Positions 25,089-34,303 of a DNA stretch of 64,000 nucleotides are shown piece by piece. The translations under genes were made by a program, and so were the position numbers. The DNA comes from Lawsonibacter asaccharolyticus. Lineage in GTDB: Bacteria; Bacillota; Clostridia; Oscillospirales; Oscillospiraceae. The notes under the pieces are model-generated. The model was not told where the DNA came from. It made no database searches and worked only from the letters and a program-made list of their open reading frames with translations. Positions within the stretch are counted from its first letter, which is position 1, and each line of letters begins with the position of its first letter. Location: the NCBI GenBank assembly GCA_003112755.1, contig BFBT01000001.1, positions 1,488,001 through 1,552,000 on the forward strand, in the 5' to 3' direction.

Positions 25089-26452
25089 ATTTTGATGAAT
25101 TGATCCAAAAAGAAGAGGAGGCCCTGCTCCGGGATCTGAGAGAGCTGGTCCGCATCCCCAGCGTCTCGGTCCCCGGGACGGGGCGGGCCCCCTATGGGGC
25201 GGAGTGCCGGCGGGCGCTGGACTGGTTCCTGTCCAGGGCGTCGGAGATGGGCTTCCAGACCCGGGACGTGGACGGCCACTGCGGCTGGTGTGAGTACGGG
25301 GAGGGGGAGGAGATGGTGGCTGTCCTGTGCCATCTGGATGTGGTCCCCGCCGGAGACGGGTGGCACTACCCCCCCTATGACTGTACCTGGGCGGGGGGGC
25401 GGATCTACGGCCGGGGGGTCATCGACGACAAAGGGCCCGCGGCGGCGGCCCTGTACGCCCTGAAAGCGGTGCGGGACAGCGGCGCCCCCCTGCACCGCCG
25501 GGTGCGCCTGCTGGTGGGGTGCAACGAGGAGAAGGGCTCCTCCTGTATCCGCCACTATGTAGAGGCCGGCGGAGAGATCCCAGTGATGGGCTTCACCCCG
25601 GACGGCATGTACCCCATTATCAACGGGGAGAAGGGGATCGCCGTGGTGGACTTCCGTCGGGCACTGGCCCCGTCCCCCCGGTCCATCCGCTGCATTTCCG
25701 GGGGGACCGCTCACAATGTGGTGCCTGACCGGGCCCGGGCGGAGCTGAATTGGCCGGAGGAGGAGCGGTCCGCCGCCTGCGCCCTGACGCTGGACGGCGT
25801 CCGGGTGACAGAGACAGCGGAGGGACTGCTGGTGGAGGCGGAGGGCCAGAGCGCCCACGGCTCCACCCCGGAGAAGGGGGTCAACGCCATCGGCCGCCTG
25901 CTGCTGGCCCTGAAGGAGCTGGGGCTGGATGGGGACTCGGGCCAGGCTGCCGCCTTCCTGGCGGATGTCCTGGGAGAGGAGACCCGGGGCGAGGGGCTGG
26001 GCATTGCCATGTCTGACCAGATCTCCGGGGCGCTGACGGTGAACCTGGGCATCATCCGGGGCGGCGGGGAGGAGCTGTCCCTCACCCTGGACCTGCGCTG
26101 GCCCGTCACCGCCCGGTATGAGGACTTTGCCGACAGGCTCATGGGGGCCATGGAGCGGGGCGGCTTTGCCGGGGAGCGCACCGAGGGGCAGGACAGCATC
26201 TACATGCCCCCGGAGAGCCCGCTGGTCCAGGCGCTGTCCAAGGTGTACCGGGAGCAGACCGGGCAGGAGGCGGAGCTGCTCTCCATCGGGGGCGGCACCT
26301 ACGCCAAGGCATGTCCCAACCTGGTGGCCTTCGGGCCCCTGTTCCCCGGACAGGAGATGACGGAGCACCAGCCGGACGAATATATGGAAGCGGACACCCT
26401 GCTGAAAAACGCCCAGATGATGGCGGCCGCTATTTGGGAACTGGCCAGATAG
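25085..26452 (+). CDS. M20 family dipeptidase (PepV/Sapep-like)
   Basis: A 455-residue cytosolic zinc exopeptidase. Zinc-site motifs in order are CHLDVVPAG, then GRGVIDDKGP with the bridging Asp, then GCNEEKGS with the catalytic Glu pair, and the C-terminal His in TEHQPDEYM. The lid/dimerisation domain lies between about 180 and 330. The order and length match PepV, which cleaves a broad range of dipeptides. The ATG overlaps the stop of the HAD gene (25085-25088), so they form a coupled pair. Confidence 0.9.
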   Translation: MNFDELIQKEEEALLRDLRELVRIPSVSVPGTGRAPYGAECRRALDWFLSRASEMGFQTRDVDGHCGWCEYGEGEEMVAVLCHLDVVPAGDGWHYPPYDCTWAGGRIYGRGVIDDKGPAAAALYALKAVRDSGAPLHRRVRLLVGCNEEKGSSCIRHYVEAGGEIPVMGFTPDGMYPIINGEKGIAVVDFRRALAPSPRSIRCISGGTAHNVVPDRARAELNWPEEERSAACALTLDGVRVTETAEGLLVEAEGQSAHGSTPEKGVNAIGRLLLALKELGLDGDSGQAAAFLADVLGEETRGEGLGIAMSDQISGALTVNLGIIRGGGEELSLTLDLRWPVTARYEDFADRLMGAMERGGFAGERTEGQDSIYMPPESPLVQALSKVYREQTGQEAELLSIGGGTYAKACPNLVAFGPLFPGQEMTEHQPDEYMEADTLLKNAQMMAAAIWELAR

Positions 26453-26457
26453 TACAG

Positions 26458-26491
26458 AGCACCCCCCGGAGCCAAGGCTCCGGGGGGTGCT
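26458..26491. terminator. Strong hairpin between convergent genes
   Basis: A perfect 16-bp inverted repeat (26458-26473 with 26476-26491) with almost no loop lies 6 bases after the dipeptidase stop. The T-tail is poor on both sides (CTGCTTCC on plus), so termination may be partial. It separates the dipeptidase from the converging Xre gene. Confidence 0.6.
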
Positions 26492-26520
26492 CTGCTTCCA
26501 GGGAAAAGCCTAGATTCCGG

Positions 26521-26874
26521 TCACGGCTGCCTGGGCTTAGGGGCGGGCTTGGGCTTAGGAGCGGATCTGGACAGGGTCTCCAGCACCAGCATCAGCTGCT
26601 GCCGCTGCTCCTCTGGAAAGGCACGGTACAGGGTAAGGAGCCTGACCTCATCGGCGGGGAGCTCCTGAGCGGAGACGGGCAGGTGGAGCAGCCGGTCCGC
26701 CGACACCCGGTAGAGCCGCAGCAGGGTGGTCAGGGTCTGAAGGTCCGGCTCCGCGATGTTGTTCTCATAGCCGGAGAGCGTTTTGTTGTTGATGCCGGTG
26801 AGGTTCATCACCTGGGTCTGGGTCAAGCCCCTGCGCTCCCGCGCCAGCCGCAGGGCGTATCCGAGTTCTTCCAT
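26521..26874 (-). CDS. Xre-family regulator
   Basis: A 117-residue protein with an N-terminal helix-turn-helix of the Cro/C1 type (about 5-58: LRLARERRGLTQTQVMNLTG and NKTLSGYENNIAEPDLQTL). A helical middle (about 70-100) follows, and the C-terminus is a low-complexity KPKPAPKP tail. Such small Xre proteins often sense metabolic or stress state, but the target is not apparent; the operator is not seen. It is monocistronic and converges on the dipeptidase. Confidence 0.88.
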   Translation of the reverse strand: MEELGYALRLARERRGLTQTQVMNLTGINNKTLSGYENNIAEPDLQTLTTLLRLYRVSADRLLHLPVSAQELPADEVRLLTLYRAFPEEQRQQLMLVLETLSRSAPKPKPAPKPRQP

Positions 26875-27274
26875 AGCTCTGACGCTCCTTTTGCCCCTAT
26901 TTTAATGCAGAACAGGACGATCCCTCTGGTTATTCTTAGTAAAAAAGAAAATATTATTGACTTCTTAAAAAATAGGAATTAAAATGAAAAGGCTTATCCA
27001 GTGGACAAAATGTGGGCCAGCCACAGATTTTGCTTGACCTTCCCCCTGGGGGAAGGTGTAGAGTCAGGACTCAGGCAGATGCAGCGGAGGAGCCGGTTTA
27101 AGAAAATTTTAATTTTTCTTATGTACTGTACTTAAAGATTCTCTGATATGGTAAAAAAGAAAAGCATATGGGGCCTCTGACAGAGACTGGGGCTGGGGGA
27201 CGGAATATCCGTCCGCTGCAGCCCGTACGGCGGAGAAGGATTGTGAACATTTTTTGAAACCTGGAGGGGGGCGA
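26875..27274. other. Intergenic region with a palindromic repeat
   Basis: About 400 bases with a lower GC content in parts (26935-26995 and 27090-27130). No gene is supported. Apart from the repeat at 27037-27057 I see no clear signal in it; A/T-rich runs could hold the promoter of the Xre gene, but no clean -35/-10 pair was found. Confidence 0.5.
27037..27057. repeat. Second copy of the CCTTCCCC/GGGGAAGG palindrome
   Basis: ACCTTCCCCC (27037-27046) pairs with GGGGGAAGGT (27048-27057). Matches the first hairpin of the unit at 5029-5072, but the TCACGGC hairpin is missing here. Confidence 0.7.
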
Positions 27275-27319
27275 TTGACAGAAAAATGAAGGGGGACTAT
27301 ACTGTGTGACAACTTGTCA
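27275..27319 (+). promoter_or_regulatory. TetR-controlled promoter of the MacA/MacB-like operon
   Basis: TTGACA (27275-27280) and TATACT (27298-27303) are 17 bases apart. Directly downstream, at the expected transcription start, lies the perfect 13-base palindrome TGACAACTTGTCA (27307-27319). The next gene encodes a TetR-family protein, so autorepression at this site is very likely. Confidence 0.88.
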
Positions 27320-27339
27320 TGTGAGGAGGCGGGACGGGA

Positions 27340-27948
27340 ATGCCCAGCAAGACCTTCTTCCACCTGCCCGCGGAGAAGCGGGAGCGGCTGCTGTTGGCCG
27401 CTGAGGAGGAGTTTGCCCGTGTGCCCTATGCTGAGGCGTCTATCAATCGGATGATCCGGGCAGCGGGGATCCCCCGAGGCAGCTTTTACATGTACTTTCG
27501 TGACAAGGAGGAGCTGTTCCACTACCTCCTGAAGCGGTATCAGGACGGGCTGCTCCAGCGGCTGGAGCGGGTGCTGGAGGAGCAGGGAGGCGATCTGCTC
27601 GGGGCGCTGCCCGCCCTGTTCGATGATCTGCGGGCCCAGCGGAAGCACTGGGCCGGGCTGGCCAGGATGCTCAGCCGGAACTCGGACATGCGCCTGGGCC
27701 TGCGGCTGAGCCCGCTGGATCGGCCGGACCTGGGGGAGTGGCTGGAGCGGCGGGTGGACCGGGACAGGCTGGACCTGCGGGGGGAAGAGGACTTGATGGA
27801 CATCTTCCGGATCCTGATATACATCTCGGCCACTGCCATGACACAGGCGATCTTTGAAGAGGACAGCGGTCCGGCCCGGGCGCGGCTGTGCGCCCAGCTG
27901 GACATTTTGAGACGGGGGACAGCAGCCCCGTCCGCGACCAAGACATAA
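27340..27948 (+). CDS. TetR/AcrR-family regulator of the exporter operon
   Basis: A 202-residue regulator with an N-terminal helix-turn-helix (about 10-57: EKRERLLLAAEEEF and INRMIRAAGIPRGSFYMYFRDKEELF) and a helical ligand domain. AGGAGG lies upstream of the ATG. As the first gene of the operon, with an operator at its own +1, it should control itself and the four genes behind it. The ligand could be the compound exported, which is unknown. Confidence 0.92.
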   Translation: MPSKTFFHLPAEKRERLLLAAEEEFARVPYAEASINRMIRAAGIPRGSFYMYFRDKEELFHYLLKRYQDGLLQRLERVLEEQGGDLLGALPALFDDLRAQRKHWAGLARMLSRNSDMRLGLRLSPLDRPDLGEWLERRVDRDRLDLRGEEDLMDIFRILIYISATAMTQAIFEEDSGPARARLCAQLDILRRGTAAPSATKT

Positions 27949-27962
27949 AGGAGATTCAAGGT

Positions 27963-29603
27963 ATGGAAGCAACACAGGTAAAAACGGAAGAGGCGGTCCA
28001 GGCACCGGGCAAAAAGGAACCGCCCAAGCTTAAGGTGCCCAAAAAGAAGAAAAAATGGCTCAAGCGACTGATTATCGCGGTGGTAGTGCTGGCGGCCATT
28101 TTCCTGATTTTTATCCGGCCCATGATGAGCGCCGGCCAGCAGTTCGTGGCGGGCACCTATCTGCCTGAGACAGCCCAGCGGCAGGACCTGAGGATCTCCG
28201 TGTCCAGCACCGGGACCATCACGCCCATCGACTCCTACAAGGTCTCCGCCCTGGTCAACGGGGAGATCGTGGAGGCTCCCTTTGAGGAGGGCGACTGGGT
28301 AGAGAAGGGCGCTCTGCTCTACCGTTTTGACGCAGAGGATGCTCAGAACGCGGTGCAGCAGGCCCAGCTGAGCGTAGCGCAGGCGGAGCTGGGTTACCGC
28401 ACCGCTCAGGAGAGCGTGAACCCCTACTCCACTGCCAGCGGCATCGTGCAGAAGCTCTATGTCAGCGTGGGCGACCCGGTGGCGGTGGGCGACCCCATCG
28501 CGGACGTGGGGGACAACACCACCATGACGGTGGAGATCCCCTTCCACAGCGCAGACGCCGCGGGGCTGTACGTGGGCCAGACGGGCACACTGACCATTGA
28601 AGGGACGATGGAGACAGTGACCGGCACCATCGAGAGCATCTCCGGCGCCGACGAGGTGGGTGCCGGAGGCGCCTTGATCCGTCAGGTAAAGTTCCGGGTG
28701 AGCAATCCCGGCGGACTGACCGGCACCACCGCCGCCACCGCTGTGGTGGGCAGCGTGGCCTGCGCCGGAAGCGGCACCTTCAGCCAAAGCACCGGCCAGA
28801 CCGTGGTGGCACAGACAGCGGGGGAGATCACCGCCCTCCATGTCACCTCCGGAAGTCCGGTGTCCTACGGCACTGTGCTGGCCACCATCGGCGGTACTGC
28901 CGCGGAGACCACCCTGGAGAACGCCCGCATCGGCGTGGAGAACGCCAAGCTGGCCCTGGACAGCCGGCTCCAGGCCCTGGAGAACTATGAGATCACCGCC
29001 CCCATCTCCGGCACCGTTATCGAGAAAAACTTCAAGGCCGGCGACAACGTGGACAGCTCCGCGGTGACCTCCGCGGGAGGGAACCTGGCAGTGCTGTATG
29101 ACATGTCCACCCTGACCTTTGAAATGAAGGTGAATGAGCTGGACATCAACAACATTCAGGTGGGCCAGGAGGTAGAGATCACCGCCGACGCTCTGGAGGG
29201 TATGACCTTCAAGGGCTATGTGGACAAGATCAACATCAACGGCACCACGGCCAATGGCCGCACCACCTACCCGGTCACCGTGGTGGTGGAGGGCACACCA
29301 GAGGAGCTGAAGCCGGGCATGAACGTGTCTGCCGAGGTGCTGGTGGAGGACGCGGGCAATGTGCTGTGCGTGCCGGTAGAGGCGGTCCAGCGGGGCAACA
29401 CCGTGCTGGTGGCCGGTCAGGGCGCCCTGGATGAGAGCGGCAATCTGGTGGACCCCACCAAGCTGGAGGAGCGCCCTGTCACCCTGGGCCGCAGCAGCAG
29501 CGAGTACATCGAGATCCTGGACGGCCTGGAGGAGGGCGAGACGGTCTATGTTCAGAATATCGCCTCCAACGCTATGGCCATGATGATGGGCGTGGGTGGC
29601 TGA
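27963..29603 (+). CDS. Membrane fusion/adaptor protein (MacA/HlyD-like)
   Basis: A 546-residue periplasmic-adaptor-like protein. A basic, Lys-rich cytosolic N-terminus (about 1-37) precedes one transmembrane helix (about 38-58). Then come the membrane-proximal beta domain, two biotinyl-lipoyl-like segments (for example GEIVEAPFEEGDWVEKGALLYRFD), a coiled-coil stretch and a C-terminal beta-barrel (VGQEVEITADALEGMTFKGYV). It would contact the MacB-like permease outside the membrane. Longer than typical Gram-positive MacA proteins because the lipoyl region appears doubled. AAAGGAG precedes the ATG at 27963. Confidence 0.9.
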   Translation: MEATQVKTEEAVQAPGKKEPPKLKVPKKKKKWLKRLIIAVVVLAAIFLIFIRPMMSAGQQFVAGTYLPETAQRQDLRISVSSTGTITPIDSYKVSALVNGEIVEAPFEEGDWVEKGALLYRFDAEDAQNAVQQAQLSVAQAELGYRTAQESVNPYSTASGIVQKLYVSVGDPVAVGDPIADVGDNTTMTVEIPFHSADAAGLYVGQTGTLTIEGTMETVTGTIESISGADEVGAGGALIRQVKFRVSNPGGLTGTTAATAVVGSVACAGSGTFSQSTGQTVVAQTAGEITALHVTSGSPVSYGTVLATIGGTAAETTLENARIGVENAKLALDSRLQALENYEITAPISGTVIEKNFKAGDNVDSSAVTSAGGNLAVLYDMSTLTFEMKVNELDINNIQVGQEVEITADALEGMTFKGYVDKININGTTANGRTTYPVTVVVEGTPEELKPGMNVSAEVLVEDAGNVLCVPVEAVQRGNTVLVAGQGALDESGNLVDPTKLEERPVTLGRSSSEYIEILDGLEEGETVYVQNIASNAMAMMMGVGG

Positions 29604-29607
29604 GCGT

Positions 29608-30393
29608 ATGGAACACCTGATCGAATTAAAGAACGTCTACAAGATCTACCAGATGGGAGAGGAGACCGTCCATGCCTTGGACGGCGTCAGCCTGACCATC
29701 GACCAGGGGGAGTTCGTGGCCATCGTGGGCTCCTCCGGCTCGGGAAAGTCCACGGCCATGAATATCATCGGCTGTCTGGACGTGCCTACCTCAGGGACCT
29801 ATCATCTGGGCGGGATCGACGTGTCTACCATGGACGACGACCAGCAGGCCGAGATCCGCAACAAAATGCTGGGCTTCATCTTCCAGCAGTATAACCTGAT
29901 CCCCAAGCTGAACGTGCTGGAAAACGTGGAGCTCCCCCTGCTCTATGCCGGGGTGGACGCCTCGGAGCGGAAGGAGCGAGCCATGGCCTCCCTCCAGCGG
30001 GTAGGGCTGGCGGACAAGTGCAGGAACCTGCCCTCCCAGCTCTCCGGCGGCCAGCAGCAGCGGGTGTCCATCGCCCGGGCCCTGGCGGGCAGCCCGTCGG
30101 TCATCCTGGCTGACGAGCCCACCGGCGCACTGGACTCCCGCACCGGTCGGGAGGTGCTGGGCTTTCTGAAAAAGCTGAACCGGGAGGGGGACACTGTGGT
30201 CCTCATCACCCATGACAACTCCATCGCGGTGAAGGCGGACCGCATCGTCCGCCTCCAGGACGGAAAGATCATCTACGACGGCGATGCCCATGACCCCAGG
30301 GCCGTGGTGCGGCCCGAGGAGATGGAGCAGGACGAGCCGGCGGCAGGCGGATTTTCGGACGCCTCCCCGGCGGAACAGGAGGCGGGCGCATGA
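29608..30393 (+). CDS. ABC transporter ATP-binding protein (MacB-like)
   Basis: A 261-residue ATPase. Walker A is GSSGSGKST (about 40-48), the Q-loop is FIFQQYNLI, the signature [15 protein letters not shown] and Walker [13 protein letters not shown]. The C-terminus has a 35-residue acidic extension beyond the ABC fold. The ATG at 29608 follows the adaptor stop by 4 bases. Its stop overlaps the next start (ATGA at 30390-30393), so ATPase and permease are coupled. Confidence 0.93.
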   Translation: MEHLIELKNVYKIYQMGEETVHALDGVSLTIDQGEFVAIVGSSGSGKSTAMNIIGCLDVPTSGTYHLGGIDVSTMDDDQQAEIRNKMLGFIFQQYNLIPKLNVLENVELPLLYAGVDASERKERAMASLQRVGLADKCRNLPSQLSGGQQQRVSIARALAGSPSVILADEPTGALDSRTGREVLGFLKKLNREGDTVVLITHDNSIAVKADRIVRLQDGKIIYDGDAHDPRAVVRPEEMEQDEPAAGGFSDASPAEQEAGA

Positions 30394-31619
30394 ACTTTGG
30401 ACAGTCCTTCCGCCTGGCCCTGAAGTCCCTGATGACCAGCAAGATGCGGGCTCTGCTCACCATGCTGGGCATCATCATCGGCGTGGGTGCCGTCATCGTT
30501 ATCACCAGCCTGGGCAACGGCATGCAGAATATGATGAACGAGCAGTTTGAGAAGCTGGGCGCCAATCTGGTCCAGGTCCAATTGTTTATGTACGGGGGGG
30601 ACTCCCGTTCGGTGGACCCAGACGATATGTATGAACTGGTGGATAAATATCCCCAGTACATCTCCGGCGTGACCCCCTATGTCTCCGCTCAGCTGGCGGT
30701 GCGGCAGGGGAGCGAGGATTTTGAGCGCACCAGCATTTATGGTGTGGGTGAGACCTTCCTCAACGAGAGGGGGGCCACCATGAGCGGCCAGAACCTGGGC
30801 AAAGGCCGATTTATCTCCTACATCGACGCTGCCCGCTACCAGAACGTATGCGTCATCGGCGCTTATCTGGAGGAAGAGGCCTTCCAGGGCGACGCCCTGG
30901 GCAAGCAGCTGTCCATCGGCGGGGAGCACTTTACCGTTATCGGTGTGCTGGAGAAGAACAGCGACATGAGCGAGGGGAGCGGGGACGACATCATATACCT
31001 CCCCTACACCACCGCCCTGCGCCTGAGCGGGAGCGCGGACGCCAGCATATACATGTTCACCAGCACCAGCAAGGACACAGCTGCAACGGCCAAGGGCATC
31101 ATCGAGAACCGGCTGTACAAGACCTTCCAGAGCAGCGACTACTACTTTGTCATGACCTCCGCCGAGATGATGGACGCCATGAACGCCATGATGGGCACCA
31201 TGATGGCGGTGCTGGTGGCCATCGCCGCCATCTCTCTGCTGGTGGGCGGCATCGGCATTATGAATATCATGCTGGTCTCCGTTACCGAGCGCACCCGGGA
31301 GATCGGCATCCGCAAGTCCCTGGGCGCCAAGCGGAAGGATATCCGCGGGCAGTTCATCATTGAGGCCGGCACCACCTCAGCCATCGGCGGGGTGCTGGGC
31401 ATCCTGGTGGGGATCGGTCTGGCCAGTTTGGCCGGTTCCCTCATTGGAGGCATGATGACCAGCAGTATGGGCGGCGGGAGCACCTTCAGTGCGGTGCCTA
31501 ACCTGAGCTCGGTGGCCGTGGCTTTCGGCGTGTCCGTGGGCATCGGCATCCTGTTCGGCTATCTGCCGGCAAAAAAGGCGGCCGCCCTGAACCCCATCGA
31601 CGCCCTGCGCTATGAATAA
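30390..31619 (+). CDS. MacB-like permease
   Basis: A 409-residue permease of the MacB/FtsX type: one N-terminal helix (about 20-42, LLTMLGIIIGVGAVIVITSL), a large extracellular MacB_PCD domain (about 45-275), and three C-terminal helices with the coupling motif VTERTREIGIRKSLGAKRKDI. Forms an efflux or lipid/peptide-handling complex with the adaptor and ATPase. A Gram-positive has no outer membrane, so the complex probably releases substrate at the cell surface. Confidence 0.93.
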   Translation: MNFGQSFRLALKSLMTSKMRALLTMLGIIIGVGAVIVITSLGNGMQNMMNEQFEKLGANLVQVQLFMYGGDSRSVDPDDMYELVDKYPQYISGVTPYVSAQLAVRQGSEDFERTSIYGVGETFLNERGATMSGQNLGKGRFISYIDAARYQNVCVIGAYLEEEAFQGDALGKQLSIGGEHFTVIGVLEKNSDMSEGSGDDIIYLPYTTALRLSGSADASIYMFTSTSKDTAATAKGIIENRLYKTFQSSDYYFVMTSAEMMDAMNAMMGTMMAVLVAIAAISLLVGGIGIMNIMLVSVTERTREIGIRKSLGAKRKDIRGQFIIEAGTTSAIGGVLGILVGIGLASLAGSLIGGMMTSSMGGGSTFSAVPNLSSVAVAFGVSVGIGILFGYLPAKKAAALNPIDALRYE

Positions 31620-31634
31620 GGAGGAGAAGCACAG

Positions 31635-33521
31635 ATGAAAATCAGACGATTTTGCTCCGGCCTGCTGGCGGCAGTGCTGCTGCTGGGCCTGATGGTCCTG
31701 CCGGCAGGAGCGGCTGCCGCGTCCACAGTCTCCACAGAGGAGGCCATCCAGGTCATCAACGCCCTGGGCATCATGGTGGGCGATGAGAGCGGTGAGTTCC
31801 ACCTGAACCGCCGGGTCACCCGGGCCGAGTTTATCACCATGGCGGTCAACGCCACCGGCACCGGGGATCAGGTGGGGGAGGCATCCACCTCGCCCTACCC
31901 CGACGTGCCCCGGACCCACTGGGCCGCCGGCTATGTCCAGGCGGGGGTGCAGGCCGGGCTGATCTCCGGCTATCTGGATGGGACCTTCCGCCCCTCCAAC
32001 CAGATCACCCTGGCGGAGGGCGCTACCATCGTCCTCAAGCTGCTGGGCTACACCGCAGAGGACTTCTCTGGGGCCTATCCCACCGGCCAGCTGGCCATGT
32101 ACCGCAACCTAAAGCTGGACCGGGGTGTCACCGCCCAGAAGTCCACCGACGTGCTGACCCGGCAGGATACCCTGTATCTGTTTTATAACCTGCTCTCCAC
32201 CAACACCAAGGAGGGCACCCCCTATATTAACAAGCTGGGCTACTCACTCAACGCCGCCGGTGAGGTGGACCGGGTGGCCCTGGTCAACGGCGTGATGGAG
32301 GGCCCGGTGGTGGCGGCCGGCAGCTGGCAGCAGTCCGTCCCCTTCGATGTGGACAGCGCCCGGGTGTACCGGGACGGCGCCGCCTCCTCCGCCAAGTCCA
32401 TCCAGAACAACGACATCGTCTACTGGAGTGAGTCCATGCAGACCCTGTGGGTGTACACCGACCGGGTGGCCGGCACGATCCAGGAACTGAGCCCCACCCC
32501 CTCCAACCCCACATCCGTGAAGGTGGCAGGCCAGACCTATGAGATCGAGACAGCCTCCGCCGCCTACGAGCTGTCCGACCTGGGTAGCTATCAGGTGGGG
32601 GACACCGTCACCCTGCTGCTGGGCCGGAACGGCGGCGTGGCCGCTGTGGCCGCCGCCTCCGCCTCTCAGGACGGCAGCAAGATCGGCATCGTCACTAACC
32701 TGAGCCGCGGCACCTACTCCGGCTCCGGGGCCAATTCCTCCTACACCGCTGACACTGTGACCATCCTGGCCACCGACGGCCGCACATACAGCTATCAGTG
32801 GACCACCGACTACTTCAAGCTGGGCAACCTGGTCCAGGTGGTCATCAGCAGTGAGGACGGCTCCGTGTCCCTCAAGCGGCTGAGCGAGACCGGCAAGCTC
32901 TCCGGCAAGGTGTCCTCCGACGCCTCCAAACTGGGCAGTTATCCCTTCGCAGACGGCGTGGAGATCCTGGACACCTATGAGGGCACCGGCGTAAGGATCT
33001 ATCCCGAGCGTCTGGCGGGGCTGAACGTGACCACCGATATGGTGCGCTACTACACCCTGAACGGTGCGGGTGAGATCACAAAGCTGATCCTGAAGGACGC
33101 CACCGGCGATATGCACAGCTACGGCATCATGACTGATGTGGTGGACAGCAGCCCGGAGGGCGGCGTCAGCGTCATCGTGAGTTACACCATGGATCTGGCG
33201 GGCGAGACCGTATCCCTGCCCGGAATGAGCGTCAAGTACGGCGTGAAGAAGGGCCCTGTGGTGGTGATGGGCAATGTCCAGGCCCCCGATAAGATCCGGC
33301 AGCTGACCGAGGTGGAGGCTGCCCGCGTCAGCGGCAACACTGTCACGGCCGGCAACCGGACCTACCTCATGTCCGACAACGTGCTGGTCTATGAGTACAG
33401 GGGCGGCGACTACTACCTGTCCTCCCTGGACCGGGTGAAGGACGGCGGTTACGAGCTGTCCGCCTGGTATGACCGCTCCGAGAAGGACGGCGGCCGTATC
33501 CGAGTCATCGTGGCAAAATAA
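31635..33521 (+). CDS. Secreted SLH-domain protein in the exporter operon
   Basis: A 628-residue secreted protein. The signal peptide covers about residues 1-26 (GLLAAVLLLGLMVLPAGA). Two clear S-layer-homology repeats follow (about 35-75 and 86-132: YPDVPRTHWAAGYVQ and GYLDGTFRPSNQITLAEG), possibly a degenerate third to about 195. SLH domains bind pyruvylated wall polymers. The remaining 430 residues are beta-rich and not recognised. The gene starts 15 bases after the permease with AAGGAGGAGAAG upstream, so it belongs to the operon and may help to present or anchor the exporter. Confidence 0.88.
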   Translation: MKIRRFCSGLLAAVLLLGLMVLPAGAAAASTVSTEEAIQVINALGIMVGDESGEFHLNRRVTRAEFITMAVNATGTGDQVGEASTSPYPDVPRTHWAAGYVQAGVQAGLISGYLDGTFRPSNQITLAEGATIVLKLLGYTAEDFSGAYPTGQLAMYRNLKLDRGVTAQKSTDVLTRQDTLYLFYNLLSTNTKEGTPYINKLGYSLNAAGEVDRVALVNGVMEGPVVAAGSWQQSVPFDVDSARVYRDGAASSAKSIQNNDIVYWSESMQTLWVYTDRVAGTIQELSPTPSNPTSVKVAGQTYEIETASAAYELSDLGSYQVGDTVTLLLGRNGGVAAVAAASASQDGSKIGIVTNLSRGTYSGSGANSSYTADTVTILATDGRTYSYQWTTDYFKLGNLVQVVISSEDGSVSLKRLSETGKLSGKVSSDASKLGSYPFADGVEILDTYEGTGVRIYPERLAGLNVTTDMVRYYTLNGAGEITKLILKDATGDMHSYGIMTDVVDSSPEGGVSVIVSYTMDLAGETVSLPGMSVKYGVKKGPVVVMGNVQAPDKIRQLTEVEAARVSGNTVTAGNRTYLMSDNVLVYEYRGGDYYLSSLDRVKDGGYELSAWYDRSEKDGGRIRVIVAK

Positions 33522-33540
33522 GCTCCCATAAGAATAAGGA

Positions 33541-33570
33541 GGGCGCCCCGCTGTGCGGGGCGCCCTCTTC
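33541..33570 (+). terminator. First of two terminators after the exporter operon
   Basis: Perfect 11-bp stem GGGCGCCCCGC/GCGGGGCGCCC (33541-33565) followed by TCTTC. Confidence 0.8.
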
Positions 33571-33581
33571 GGGACCGAAAC

Positions 33582-33613
33582 AAGCGGATGCCCCAGCGGG
33601 GCATCCGCTTGTT
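33582..33613 (+). terminator. Second terminator after the exporter operon
   Basis: Perfect 13-bp stem AAGCGGATGCCCC/GGGGCATCCGCTT (33582-33610) with loop AGC, followed by GTTTCTG. Two tandem terminators insulate the operon from the facing minus-strand genes. Confidence 0.75.
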
Positions 33614-33707
33614 TCTGCTCAAGAGCCTTTTGTGTGTTACCGCCCCCGCAGGGGACAGGGTGGAAAAAAGGAAAATTCAGCCCCAGAACACAAAAGGGGA
33701 TCGGGGG

Positions 33708-34220
33708 TCACAAAGGGAGATCAGCCTGCCGGCGGTCTTCCTGAACCAGCTCGATGGCCTGCTTGCCGGTCATGTGCTCGATGGAGAGCGACACAAGGCA
33801 CAGTCCGCCGGCCTCCCGGCGAATGGCCTCCTGGCGATGCTCCGGGCTGTCGCCGGGGCAGTATTTCTCCGCCAGGAGCCAAATGGCAGCTTGTTTCTCC
33901 GCCTCGTCCTCCAAAATACGGGTCCGGCCGAAGGCGATGACGCTGCGAAAGTAGGTGGTGTACTCCGGGGGGACCACCTGATCCTGATCGATGACGCAGA
34001 AGGACGCCTTGCTGCACCGACGCAGGGCGTCCAGCTTGTGCCCTGCCTTGGCACAGTGGAAGAACAGCGTTCCCTCCTGATACACATAGCTGAGGGGGAC
34101 CGCATAGGGGTAGCCGCCGTCGCCGGCCACGGCCAGGACGCCGGAGGTCCCCCGGGACAGGATGGCGGCGCAGTCCCCCTGAGAGAGCTGCTGGCGGTGC
34201 CGCCGCATGGGTCGAAACAT
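33708..34220 (-). CDS. Nim-like pyridoxamine 5'-phosphate oxidase family flavoprotein
   Basis: A 170-residue split-barrel FMN-binding protein of the NimA-type group (PF12900). N-terminal QLSQGDCAAILSRGTSGVLAVAGDGGYPYAVPLSYVY is the typical opening, followed by LFFHCAKAGHKLDALRRCSKASFCVIDQD. NimA proteins reduce or protect against nitroimidazoles; most chromosomal members in anaerobes have unknown substrates and do not confer resistance by themselves, so resistance is not claimed. AAAAGGAGG precedes the ATG at 34220. Confidence 0.88.
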   Translation of the reverse strand: MFRPMRRHRQQLSQGDCAAILSRGTSGVLAVAGDGGYPYAVPLSYVYQEGTLFFHCAKAGHKLDALRRCSKASFCVIDQDQVVPPEYTTYFRSVIAFGRTRILEDEAEKQAAIWLLAEKYCPGDSPEHRQEAIRREAGGLCLVSLSIEHMTGKQAIELVQEDRRQADLPL

Positions 34221-34274
34221 GGATCTGCCTCCTTTTTTGTAAGATCTGCAACCACATCATACTATATAAGAGGA

Positions 34275-34298
34275 CCCGGCGCCGTGAGAGGCGCCGGG
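34275..34298 (-). terminator. Weak terminator after the VanY-like gene
   Basis: CCCGGCGCC (34275-34283) pairs with GGCGCCGGG (34290-34298). On the minus strand it is followed only by TCCTCTT, so it is a weak candidate, placed between the VanY-like and Nim-like genes. Confidence 0.45.
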
Positions 34299-34303
34299 CA
34301 GGG

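Noticed and set aside
33708..34220. A 5-nitroimidazole resistance gene
   Set aside because: The family match is to Nim-like split-barrel flavoproteins in general; most chromosomal members have no proven resistance role, and no insertion sequence promoter is upstream.
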